From: Candidatus Methanoplasma sp.
GTDB taxonomy: Archaea; Thermoplasmatota; Thermoplasmata; Methanomassiliicoccales; Methanomethylophilaceae
DNA: 6,131 nucleotides
NCBI GenBank assembly: GCA_031271555.1
Contig: JAISVN010000077.1
Location: 1 to 6,131 of the forward strand
Direction of reading: 5' to 3'
The notes under the pieces are model-generated. The model did not search any database. It saw only the letters and a program-made list of their open reading frames with translations, and was not told the origin of the DNA. A program made the translations under genes and the position numbers. Below, in pieces: positions 1 through 6,019 of the stretch (position 1 is its first letter; the number at the start of each line of letters is the position of its first letter).

Positions 1-345
1 GCACGCATCGGTGTTCCTCTGCTCCCCTTTGAGTTTGAGGGATGCCAATCCGATGACCTCTGAGGAGTCTGCGCCTGCCTCGATCTCCTTCAGCATCTGT
101 GCCGCATCCTCATTGCCGGATGCCGCGGATATTGTCAGAAGTTCTTTTGCCGCGACCTTGTCCTGTAAGACCGATGTGCCCGTTAAGAGGAACAGCGAAT
201 AAAGATACTGGGCCTCATCATCACCGTCCGATGCGAGCTTCTCAAGGATCTCTGCGGCCCTTCCGATATCGAATTCCGGCGATGAGCAGTTCATGAACGA
301 ACGTGCTACTGAACATCTTGTGCTTTCTGAACCTTCGGAAGGCAT
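1..345 (-). CDS. Sel1-like repeat protein, 5' part only (runs off left edge)
   Basis: The reverse strand is open from ATG at 345 to base 1 without a stop, giving the first 115 residues of a longer protein. After a short N-terminal stretch it shows helix-turn-helix repeats of the Sel1/TPR-like type: residues about 28-43 (GRAAEILEKLASDGDD), then EAQYLYSLFLLTG at 44-56 with KVAAKELLTISAASGNEDAAQML at 63-85 (written here as two adjoining parts: KVAAKELLTISA, then ASGNEDAAQML). The spacing between the AQ pairs at 45-46 and 82-83 is 37 residues, close to the 36-residue Sel1 period. Sel1 repeats are known protein-protein interaction scaffolds; no partner is visible. No signal peptide or membrane segment is seen, so it is probably cytoplasmic. 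The start is supported by GGAGGG three bases upstream and by a TATA-like element. It is divergent from another Sel1 gene whose N-terminus has a similar layout, suggesting paralogues. Confidence 0.85.
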   Translation of the reverse strand, partial: MPSEGSESTRCSVARSFMNCSSPEFDIGRAAEILEKLASDGDDEAQYLYSLFLLTGTSVLQDKVAAKELLTISAASGNEDAAQMLKEIEAGADSSEVIGLASLKLKGEQRNTDAC

Positions 346-348
346 AAT

Positions 349-354
349 CCCTCC
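349..354 (-). promoter_or_regulatory. Shine-Dalgarno of the left Sel1-repeat gene
   Basis: Read on the minus strand this is GGAGGG followed by ATT and the ATG at 345. The match to the anti-Shine-Dalgarno is strong, but the spacing of 3 is short. It decides the start of this gene, which is otherwise cut by the window edge. Confidence 0.6.
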
Positions 355-366
355 ATATTGCTTCCT

Positions 367-374
367 TATTTATC
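367..374 (-). promoter_or_regulatory. Possible TATA box for the left Sel1-repeat gene
   Basis: On the minus strand the bases read GATAAATA, centred about 26 bases before the ATG at 345. That spacing would put the transcript start almost on the start codon, which sits awkwardly with the Shine-Dalgarno just before it. An AT-rich stretch slightly further up (around 375-386, minus strand TAGCTAAACT) would leave a short leader and is an alternative. Confidence 0.35.
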
Positions 375-560
375 AGTTTAGCTATGGCACGCTGGCATTG
401 TAGTGGTGAATGCATTGGGTTTAGGGCGGCATCTCTTAAAAACCATGTACGTTAGAACTATGTTCAATAACAGGTCAAAATCCATCCCCACAAAGGACTG
501 CATCGCAATAATCCTCTGCTATATGTGTCCTCTTTTGCTTTTTGTTACTATTTGCACAAG

Positions 561-568
561 AATTATAA
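561..568 (+). promoter_or_regulatory. Possible TATA box for the complete Sel1-repeat gene (leaderless start)
   Basis: AATTATAA is centred about 27 bases before the ATG at 592, the spacing expected for an archaeal TATA box when transcription begins at or next to the start codon. T-rich tracts surround it (532-546 and 571-581). No Shine-Dalgarno precedes the ATG. The 246 bases between the two divergent Sel1 starts (346-591) hold this element, the opposite promoter and nothing else I can name. Confidence 0.45.
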
Positions 569-591
569 CTGTCTTTTTTTATTGTAGTGTC

Positions 592-1281
592 ATGCGTGAA
601 GACTCTGGCATTCCGTTTGAAAGTCAGATGGAGCCACTGGAATGGGCGAAGTTCGTGGTCAGGACGAGGTCTGAGAAGAACTACAGTTCTGCTTTCTCGA
701 TACTTTCGGCTTCGGCCAACAAAGGGTCCTCCAACGCAGAATTCTATCTGGGCCTTCTGTATTCGAGAGGGCAGGGAGTGCAGAAGGACCTGTCCGCAGC
801 TAGGTTTTGGTTCGAGCGCGCTTCTGAAGGCGGAGACCTCGGGGCCATGTATTTCCTGGGGAAGATGTACAGCAGGGGCTACGGAGCCGAAAAGGACATG
901 GATAAAGCAGTGCTCTTTTTGTCTGCGCCGGCCGACATGGGCGACCCTCGCGCGCAGTACGAACTAGGGCTTATATTCTTTGACGGAGAGAGCTCCAAAA
1001 AGGACCTCCGGGCTGCGGTAAAGATGTTCACCGCAGCCGCCGAATCCGGCCACTCTGAAGCACAGTTCACACTGGGGCAGCTGTACAAGACCGGATACGG
1101 GGTCGAAAAGGATACAAGCAAAGCTCTTGATTGGCTTACTTCCGCCGCAATGAACAGGCACAGAGGCGCCCAGATACTTCTGGGCAATATGTATGATGCC
1201 GGGGACGGCGTTCCTGTGGATAAGGAAGAGGCCGACCGCTGGTACAGCATGGGCAACGATACGGTTATTTCAGCCCTCTGA
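592..1281 (+). CDS. Sel1-like repeat protein
   Basis: A protein of 229 residues built almost entirely from Sel1-like repeats. Five units start at about residues 48, 84, 120, 156 and 192, exactly 36 apart. Each follows the pattern A-x-x-x-L-G-x-x-Y-x-x-G-x-G-V-x-x-D (for example YLGLLYSRGQGVQKD at 52-66 and TLGQLYKTGYGVEKD at 160-174), with the third more divergent. Such solenoids are known to mediate protein-protein contacts; no catalytic domain is present. The frame stays open upstream to GTG at 403, which would add 63 residues including a Cys-rich hydrophobic run. I prefer ATG 592 because the upstream part is T-rich non-coding-like DNA with a well-placed TATA box, and because the short N-terminus then resembles that of the divergent neighbour. 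The 3' end overlaps fhs by 17 bases, tail to tail. Family call firm; start uncertain. Confidence 0.88.
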   Translation: MREDSGIPFESQMEPLEWAKFVVRTRSEKNYSSAFSILSASANKGSSNAEFYLGLLYSRGQGVQKDLSAARFWFERASEGGDLGAMYFLGKMYSRGYGAEKDMDKAVLFLSAPADMGDPRAQYELGLIFFDGESSKKDLRAAVKMFTAAAESGHSEAQFTLGQLYKTGYGVEKDTSKALDWLTSAAMNRHRGAQILLGNMYDAGDGVPVDKEEADRWYSMGNDTVISAL

Positions 1282-2941
1282 TCTTTCCGTCTGCGGTAAG
1301 ATCCATCCTGACCGCCGCAGGGGTCTTCGAGAGTCCGGGCATGAGCATCATGGAACCGCATATCGGCACAACGAAGCCGGCCCCCGCAGATACTGTTACC
1401 TCCCTTACGCTGAGCTTCCATCCTTTAGGCGCGCCTTTGAGATCGGCCACATCGGAAAGGGAGTACTGCGTCTTTGCTATACATATCGGGAGTTCTTTGA
1501 ACCCTTTCTCCTCCAGGTCCCTCAATGTCTTCTGTGCCGGGCCCGAGTATGTCACTCCGTCCGCACCGTATATCTTGGTCGCTATCGCCTCGATCTTTTC
1601 CTTAAGGGATGCGCTGTCCTCATAAAGCAGCTTGAACTCCTTCTCTCCCCTCTCTATGACCTCAACTACCTTCCTGGCCAGTTCTTCCGCTCCCTTCCCT
1701 CCGTCCATGAATGCGTCGGATTGTACGCATTCCGCACCGAGTTCTCTGCAATGGTCGCGGAGCATCTGCATGTGCTCAGGATCATCGAACGAGAAGTGAT
1801 TTATGGACACGACGACAGGCAGGCCGTAGCTCTTTACGTTGCCTATGTGCTTGTCAAGGTTCGAGACCCCTTTCATCAGAGCTTCTTTGGTCAGGGTCTC
1901 GGGCTCGTCCAGCTTCGCGCCGCCGTGGGTCATCAGCGCCCTCACGGATGCTACGATGACCACGCAGTCCGGAGACATGCCGGTCTGTCTGCACACTATG
2001 TCAAGGAACTTTTCGCCTCCGAGGTCCGCTGCGAATCCCGCTTCCGTGACCGCATAGTCCCCAAGCTTCATTGCATATTTTGTCGCAAGCACGCTGTTGT
2101 TGCCGTGCGCTATGTTGGCGAATGGGAACCCGTGCACGAAGACCGGCTGGCCCTCCAGCGTCTGTACGAGGTTCGGTTTAAGGGCATCTTTGAGCAGAAC
2201 CATCATCGCTCCGACACATCCCAGCTCTTTGACGGTCACCATCTCACCGGTGTATGTGTATGCGACGACCATCCTCTCGATCCTTTTCCTTAGGTCTTCA
2301 TATCCTGTCGAAAGGGCGAGTATCGCAGATATCTCGGACGCGGAGGTTATAAGGAAACCGCTCTCGTGCGTCACGCCTCCCGCCGTTTTGCCGCCGCCGA
2401 GACCTACGATTATGTTCCTAAGTTCGCGGCAGTTCATATCCATGGCCTTCTTCAGGACTATTCTGGACGGATCTATGTTCAGAGGGTTGTCCCTGACCAG
2501 ATTGTTCTCGAGTATTGCAGATAGCAGGTTGTGTGCTGACGACACCGCATGTATGTCGCCTGTGAAATGGAGATCGATATCCCACATCGGGTACACTTGA
2601 GAGTAGCCTCCTCCGGTGGCCCCTCCTTTTACGCCGAACGTCGGACCCACCGACGGTTCCCTGAGCGCACCGACCACTTTCTTGCCTATGCGGCTGAGTC
2701 CCTGTATCAGGCCTATGGTCGTCACCGTCTTGCCTTCTCCTGCAGGGGTCGGGGTCACGGCCGTGACCATTATCAGCTTTCCGTTCTTGTTGCCGTCGAA
2801 TCTAGAGAGGACATCGAGCGGGACCTTTGCGATGTATTTCCCGTATTGATCTATATCCTCGGCCTTCAGACCTATCGATGCGGCTATCTCCGTTATGTTT
2901 TTGACGTTGGCTTCTTCCTCTATCTGGATGTCGTCCTTCAT
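1265..2941 (-). CDS. fhs: Formate--tetrahydrofolate ligase (10-formyl-THF synthetase)
   Basis: Joins formate to tetrahydrofolate using ATP, giving 10-formyl-tetrahydrofolate for purine and other one-carbon biosynthesis in the cytoplasm. The 558 residues match the usual bacterial length (about 556-560). Visible hallmarks are the P-loop TPTPAGEGKT (63-72), the first family signature GVKGGATGGGY (103-113), LHFTGDIHA (124-132), PFANIAHG (273-280), the second signature VASVRALMTHGG (330-341), and AKTQYSLSD (489-497) with MPGLSKTPAA (534-543) near the C-terminus. Both signatures carry one departure from the classical patterns (Thr109 for Ala, Met337 for Lys). The ATG at 2941 is preceded by a TATA-like element at a fitting distance; the Shine-Dalgarno is weak. 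It stands alone, with no folD or other folate gene beside it. In archaea this enzyme is patchily distributed and often taken as acquired from bacteria (family knowledge); its composition here looks no different from its neighbours. Confidence 0.97.
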   Translation of the reverse strand: MKDDIQIEEEANVKNITEIAASIGLKAEDIDQYGKYIAKVPLDVLSRFDGNKNGKLIMVTAVTPTPAGEGKTVTTIGLIQGLSRIGKKVVGALREPSVGPTFGVKGGATGGGYSQVYPMWDIDLHFTGDIHAVSSAHNLLSAILENNLVRDNPLNIDPSRIVLKKAMDMNCRELRNIIVGLGGGKTAGGVTHESGFLITSASEISAILALSTGYEDLRKRIERMVVAYTYTGEMVTVKELGCVGAMMVLLKDALKPNLVQTLEGQPVFVHGFPFANIAHGNNSVLATKYAMKLGDYAVTEAGFAADLGGEKFLDIVCRQTGMSPDCVVIVASVRALMTHGGAKLDEPETLTKEALMKGVSNLDKHIGNVKSYGLPVVVSINHFSFDDPEHMQMLRDHCRELGAECVQSDAFMDGGKGAEELARKVVEVIERGEKEFKLLYEDSASLKEKIEAIATKIYGADGVTYSGPAQKTLRDLEEKGFKELPICIAKTQYSLSDVADLKGAPKGWKLSVREVTVSAGAGFVVPICGSMMLMPGLSKTPAAVRMDLTADGKIRGLK

Positions 2942-2972
2942 TGCTTCACGAAATCCGGATTGTTTTTGTTAA

Positions 2973-2980
2973 TACATAAA
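2973..2980. promoter_or_regulatory. AT-rich core shared by the divergent fhs and 133-residue-protein promoters
   Basis: On the minus strand the bases read TTTATGTA, centred about 35 bases before the fhs ATG, implying a leader of roughly 8-10 bases. On the plus strand the surrounding AATACATAAA (2971-2980) or CTATAG (2983-2988) could serve the gene starting at 3026, with a leader of about 15-25 bases that would contain its Shine-Dalgarno. The whole divergent intergenic space is only 84 bases (2942-3025), so the two promoters must be close or overlapping. Confidence 0.45.
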
Positions 2981-3016
2981 CGCTATAGTCGTGGGACACT
3001 GCAACTGCGGTTCTTT

Positions 3017-3020
3017 GGAG
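3017..3020 (+). promoter_or_regulatory. Shine-Dalgarno of the 133-residue hypothetical gene
   Basis: GGAG lies five bases before ATG 3026. It fixes the start of a gene whose frame is otherwise open far back into the antisense of fhs, and it is the main evidence that translation begins here. Confidence 0.6.
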
Positions 3021-3025
3021 AAAGA

Positions 3026-3427
3026 ATGGAAAGAGAAAAAACAGATCTTTGCTTAGATGAAAGGATTCCCATTTTGCTATCTCGTGCGCACTCAACGTTT
3101 ATATCATGGCCTGAATGTCTTTACCAACGCCTCGACGAACTTGGACTTCACATCGGCATAGTATTGATATTCTCTCGTGACGACATAATGATCGATGGCA
3201 AATATTTAGGCAGGCACAGCGTCATTGATGTGTGTCATAAGGTGGGTTGGGAGTGCATGTCTCAGATATATCGAGGGAACCTTGAGGGTGCGATCACCTA
3301 TGCGCGCAATAACGACCTCGCACCGGTAGGCAAGGGTCTTGCACCCCTTGAAACAGCGGTGATTCCGCTGATGGATGAGAACGGCAAACACATCATTATC
3401 AAGATAAAGAGGGCGGACCATCTTTGA
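3026..3427 (+). CDS. Hypothetical protein, 133 residues
   Basis: I do not recognise this protein. It begins at an ATG with a well-spaced GGAG and ends in TGA, giving 133 residues. The N-terminal third is charged and likely helical (MEREKTDLCLDERIPILLSR), followed by a hydrophobic strand-like stretch IGIVLIFS (43-50), a middle part with Cys70, Trp75 and Cys77 (VCHKVGWEC, 69-77), and a C-terminal strand IIIKIKR (123-129) after a turn DENGK. Two further cysteines are at 9 and 31. No signal peptide, membrane span or known motif is evident, so a small soluble alpha/beta domain is the most I can infer. The frame continues upstream without a stop to 2549, but that part is antisense to fhs and is rejected. 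It is divergent from fhs and convergent with the transglutaminase-like gene, 8 bases separating the stops. Confidence 0.7.
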   Translation: MEREKTDLCLDERIPILLSRAHSTFISWPECLYQRLDELGLHIGIVLIFSRDDIMIDGKYLGRHSVIDVCHKVGWECMSQIYRGNLEGAITYARNNDLAPVGKGLAPLETAVIPLMDENGKHIIIKIKRADHL

Positions 3428-3435
3428 CTGCTTGT

Positions 3436-4446
3436 TTATGCCCGCAGCCTAACGACTGTGAGCCTGGCGAACCCTTCCTCGCTCACTTTGAGAGATGCTG
3501 TTTTCAACGGCGCTTCGGATAGAGAGGATATTATGACATCGGCATGCGTCTCGCGGCTCCAACACTCCATGTCCGTTATTCTGAACACCACTTCAATCGC
3601 CCCCTCTTCGAGCTTTTTCAGAACGAACCTCTCAACATCTGCCGCATTCACACGGCATTTGTTGTATGTGTAGAACTCCATCATCGGATCATTGCATTCA
3701 AACCGGGATTTCCATGAATATCCAAGACTTCTGCACAGCTCATCGGTGATGTTGAACGCTTCGAATCTCATCGTATTGCCCATGGTGTCTCCTGTAGCGT
3801 CCAGATGGTATCGTTTTCCTCCCAGTTCAACAACGTTCCATGAATGTCCGGCACCCTCACGGCTGGTCCCCCGCATGGTTCCGCAACGTATCCCGGCACG
3901 ATTGAACAATAAGTTCAAAGCACCTGCCGTTCCGCTGCACACGGCTTCGCCGTTCAGCATTGAGCCGACAATCGTCTGATGTTCCTCGCGCTTTACACCA
4001 TCTTCATAGTCCTTTGGATATGTTATGGATTCTACCACTCTCTTGTATATCTCAACTTCCTTCTCGAATACACTATCCGGCAGGTCTTTGAGCATCTCCC
4101 CTGCTATGCGCTCAATCCGCTTCAGAATACTGCGTTCCCGAGACTTTTTGAACAGATAGTTCGGTATAAAGACAAAGTCGTCTCCATCACCATATCCTTC
4201 CAAGATCTTACTTAAATGAAATAGATACGGGTCATCCTGTCTCACTGAAACGAATATATCCGATGCGTGCTCACGCACCCTTCCATCAGGGTCAAAAACA
4301 GGAAGTTCCTCTGCTCTGGACAGGACTGCAGACCGCAACTGGCTGTATACGACTTTCATATCATCCGGTAATGACTCGTACCCTATGCGCAATGATGTTG
4401 CGGGATATTCCAAGCCTGACTGAATCTGCTGTCCTCCCCAATTCAC
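3436..4446 (-). CDS. Transglutaminase-like (papain-fold) domain protein
   Basis: With the preferred GTG start at 4446 this is a 336-residue protein with a transglutaminase-like core in its second half. The catalytic triad is complete: Cys170 in GEAVCSGTAGALNLLF (166-181), His201 in GAGHSWNVV (198-206) and Asp216 in KRYHLDATGD (211-220). The approach IYKRVVESITYPKDY (133-147) and the segment after the Asp (FNITDELCRSLGYSW, 231-245) also fit the family, as does an N-terminal YESLPDDMKVVYSQL (23-37). Members act as cysteine peptidases, transglutaminases or related amide-processing enzymes; the substrate here is unknown. The last 90 residues look like a small beta-rich domain I cannot name. Start choice: a TATA box lies about 26 bases before GTG 4446, suggesting a leaderless transcript. 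TTG 4548 would add 34 residues with a hydrophobic run (19-35 of that form) that could be a signal anchor; ATG 4359 would shorten it to 307 residues. No ATG lies upstream in frame. Location depends on this choice. Confidence 0.88.
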   Translation of the reverse strand: MNWGGQQIQSGLEYPATSLRIGYESLPDDMKVVYSQLRSAVLSRAEELPVFDPDGRVREHASDIFVSVRQDDPYLFHLSKILEGYGDGDDFVFIPNYLFKKSRERSILKRIERIAGEMLKDLPDSVFEKEVEIYKRVVESITYPKDYEDGVKREEHQTIVGSMLNGEAVCSGTAGALNLLFNRAGIRCGTMRGTSREGAGHSWNVVELGGKRYHLDATGDTMGNTMRFEAFNITDELCRSLGYSWKSRFECNDPMMEFYTYNKCRVNAADVERFVLKKLEEGAIEVVFRITDMECWSRETHADVIISSLSEAPLKTASLKVSEEGFARLTVVRLRA

Positions 4447-4467
4447 CCAGATGTAACCGCACGGCAG

Positions 4468-4475
4468 ATATATAA
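4468..4475 (-). promoter_or_regulatory. Possible TATA box for the transglutaminase-like gene
   Basis: On the minus strand the bases read TTATATAT, a near-ideal archaeal TATA box, centred about 26 bases upstream of GTG 4446. This is the main reason for preferring that start over TTG 4548, for which this element would be internal to the gene. No Shine-Dalgarno precedes the GTG. Confidence 0.45.
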
Positions 4476-4570
4476 TGGCGCACAAGAGGCTGATGCGACC
4501 TGTATTGAAAACTGCTGTGGCAGAGCCTTTGTCCTTGATGCTTGTCAAACCTGAGTTCGACAGGTGATTG

Positions 4571-4598
4571 TCATTGAGACCACAACGGTCTTCATTGA
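4571..4598 (+). promoter_or_regulatory. Paired TCATTGA direct repeat flanking a GACC/GGTC dyad; candidate operator
   Basis: TCATTGA occurs at 4571-4577 and again at 4592-4598, a spacing of 21 bases or about two helical turns, so both copies face the same side of the DNA. Between them GACC (4579-4582) and GGTC (4587-4590) form a small inverted repeat with a four-base loop. The group sits just upstream of the TATA box of the AlbA_2/winged-helix gene. Placement suggests an operator, possibly for autoregulation, but no protein binding is shown by sequence alone and short repeats of this size can occur by chance. Confidence 0.3.
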
Positions 4599-4606
4599 AT
4601 AAACAA

Positions 4607-4616
4607 TATTATAAAA
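4607..4616 (+). promoter_or_regulatory. Probable TATA box for the AlbA_2/ATP-binding regulator gene
   Basis: TATTATAAAA is centred about 34 bases before ATG 4646, inside the most AT-rich part of the divergent intergenic region. Transcription would begin near 4636-4640, leaving a leader of under ten bases, too short for a normal Shine-Dalgarno; only AGGT at 4638-4641 is present. Confidence 0.5.
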
Positions 4617-4645
4617 AATCCAACCATTATGAAACATAGGTCGAC

Positions 4646-6019
4646 ATGATAGAGGATGAAATAGGCGCAGGTGAGTCCAATAGACTTGAATTCAAAAAGA
4701 TGCTTCCTAAGGATGCAAAAAAATATGTCAAATCGGCCGTGGCCTTCTCAAATTCCCAAGGCGGAAAGATAATCTTCGGCGTCACGGATGAGGGCAGGAT
4801 ATCTGGTCTTGAAGGCGATTTACTTGCGGTTAGAGATTCTATTGTCGATGAAATATCGAACAGGTGTACCCCCCAGATCTTCCCGAATTCATATATAAGC
4901 ACCATTGACCAGAAAGGCATTGTTGTGGTCGACATCGCTCCGGGAGCTAAAAGACCGTACTATGTAACAACTGAAGGAATGGAGAACGGCACATATATTC
5001 GCATTGACGCAAGTACTCGCCTTGCTGGCCCAGATATAATCAGAGATCTGATGATGGAAGGAAGTAACAAATCCTTTGATATTTTAGATCATATCGATGA
5101 AAATGAAAAAGGATTATCGATGGAGTCTGTAAACGAACTCTGCCTATTTCTTTCCGAAAAATCCAATAGAAAAATTTTAATTACAGACCTTGTCAATCTG
5201 AAAGTATTGAGAAAAACCGAGGGTGGATACGTCCCATCCAGAGCATTCATGCTTCTCACTGAAAATCCCTATGACCACGCAAGAATACAATGTGCGCGCT
5301 TTATAGGACCTCATGAAGTGGAATTCGCTGACAGGCAGGAATACACCGGATCCATAATCAAACAGGTGGATGATGCTGTCGAATTCGTAATGAGCCATAC
5401 TTTTCTTGCCGCAGAGATCAAAGGAGTTTACAGGAAGGATGTTCCCGAAGTGCCGCCTGAAGCCGTCAGGGAACTCGTTACCAATGCTGTGGTTCACAGA
5501 AGCTACAGCATGGAAAACAGCCCGATCTTTGTTGCGGTATTCGACAACAGAATAGAGATTACTTCTCCGGGCTTCATGCCGTTCGGAATCACGATCGACA
5601 GCGCAATGTCCGGACACTCCAATCCGCGAAATAAAGTAATTGCCGGATTCTTCAGGGCTGCCAACCTTACGGAAGGGTGGGGGAGCGGCATACGCAGGTG
5701 CATCTCACTTTGCGAAGAGTATGGCCTCAAACCTCCTGAATTCCAAGAGCTTGGCAGTGCCATCAGAGTAACCTTGTTCAGAGCGGGTTCATACCATATT
5801 CCATCTCCTGATGTGTTCTCGCTACCGATCGATGATTTGGAAAATGCTATCCTGAATTATTTGGAGAATAATCCCGAGGCGAAGATTTCAGACATAGTTA
5901 AAGAAACAGGTGCATCCAAGGCCAGCGTAGAAAGGGCCATATCAAAGCTAAAGGCTATCAATTTACTTTCAAGAAGAGGAAACAATAGAGTTGGAAAATG
6001 GACAGTTAAACGCAATTGA
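4646..6019 (+). CDS. AlbA_2 (Schlafen-type) / ATP-binding / winged-helix regulator
   Basis: A 457-residue protein of the widespread family annotated as AlbA_2-domain ATP-binding or putative transcriptional regulator (COG2865-like). Three domains are visible. The N-terminal AlbA_2 domain spans about 10-120, with ESNRLEFKK (10-18), the hallmark AFSNSQGGKIIFGVTDEG (33-50) and GTYIRI (115-120). A histidine-kinase-like ATPase domain of the HATPase_c_4 type spans about 268-370: its N-box is EAVRELVTNAVVHRSY (272-287) with Glu276, Asn280, His284 and Arg285, followed by FDNRIEITSPGFMPFG (299-314), a GHSNPRNKVIAGFFR segment (323-337) and the glycine-rich EGWGSGIRR (343-351). A winged helix lies at about 397-455 (KISDIVKETGASKASVERAI, 413-432). 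The architecture suggests a cytoplasmic, nucleotide-responsive DNA- or RNA-binding regulator; the ligand and targets are unknown. It is monocistronic as far as visible, and its stop codon lies inside a 10-base tandem array. Some relatives sit in defence or mobile regions, but nothing here proves that. Confidence 0.93.
   Translation: MIEDEIGAGESNRLEFKKMLPKDAKKYVKSAVAFSNSQGGKIIFGVTDEGRISGLEGDLLAVRDSIVDEISNRCTPQIFPNSYISTIDQKGIVVVDIAPGAKRPYYVTTEGMENGTYIRIDASTRLAGPDIIRDLMMEGSNKSFDILDHIDENEKGLSMESVNELCLFLSEKSNRKILITDLVNLKVLRKTEGGYVPSRAFMLLTENPYDHARIQCARFIGPHEVEFADRQEYTGSIIKQVDDAVEFVMSHTFLAAEIKGVYRKDVPEVPPEAVRELVTNAVVHRSYSMENSPIFVAVFDNRIEITSPGFMPFGITIDSAMSGHSNPRNKVIAGFFRAANLTEGWGSGIRRCISLCEEYGLKPPEFQELGSAIRVTLFRAGSYHIPSPDVFSLPIDDLENAILNYLENNPEAKISDIVKETGASKASVERAISKLKAINLLSRRGNNRVGKWTVKRN

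Noticed and set aside
532..581. T-rich tracts as an archaeal transcription terminator
   Set aside because: No plus-strand gene ends upstream of them in the window; they more simply form the AT-rich promoter context of the Sel1 gene.
879..1421. Minus-strand open frame of 180 codons
   Set aside because: Antisense to the Sel1 repeats and overlapping the end of fhs in another frame; no domain, and composition is that of a shadow.
1193..2293. Long 366-codon open frame on the plus strand
   Set aside because: It lies antisense to fhs, whose motifs are unmistakable; the translation has no recognisable domain and is rich in Arg, His and Leu as expected of a shadow frame.
2549..3025. Upstream extension of the 133-residue protein's frame
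   Set aside because: It is antisense to the 5' half of fhs and its promoter; the Shine-Dalgarno before ATG 3026 marks the likely true start.
4512..4523. Small inverted repeat CTGC/GCAG as a terminator or operator
   Set aside because: Four-base arms are expected by chance, there is no following T-run, and the position has no clear relation to a gene end.
4546..4599. Short minus-strand frame starting ATGAAGACC upstream of the transglutaminase-like gene, as a possible frameshifted signal peptide
   Set aside because: It ends after about 16 codons at a TGA overlapping TTG 4548, and the nearest TATA element is too close to its ATG to drive it; no evidence of a true frameshift.
5177..5617. Minus-strand open frame of 146 codons
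   Set aside because: Antisense to the ATPase domain of the regulator, with no start signal or recognisable motif.
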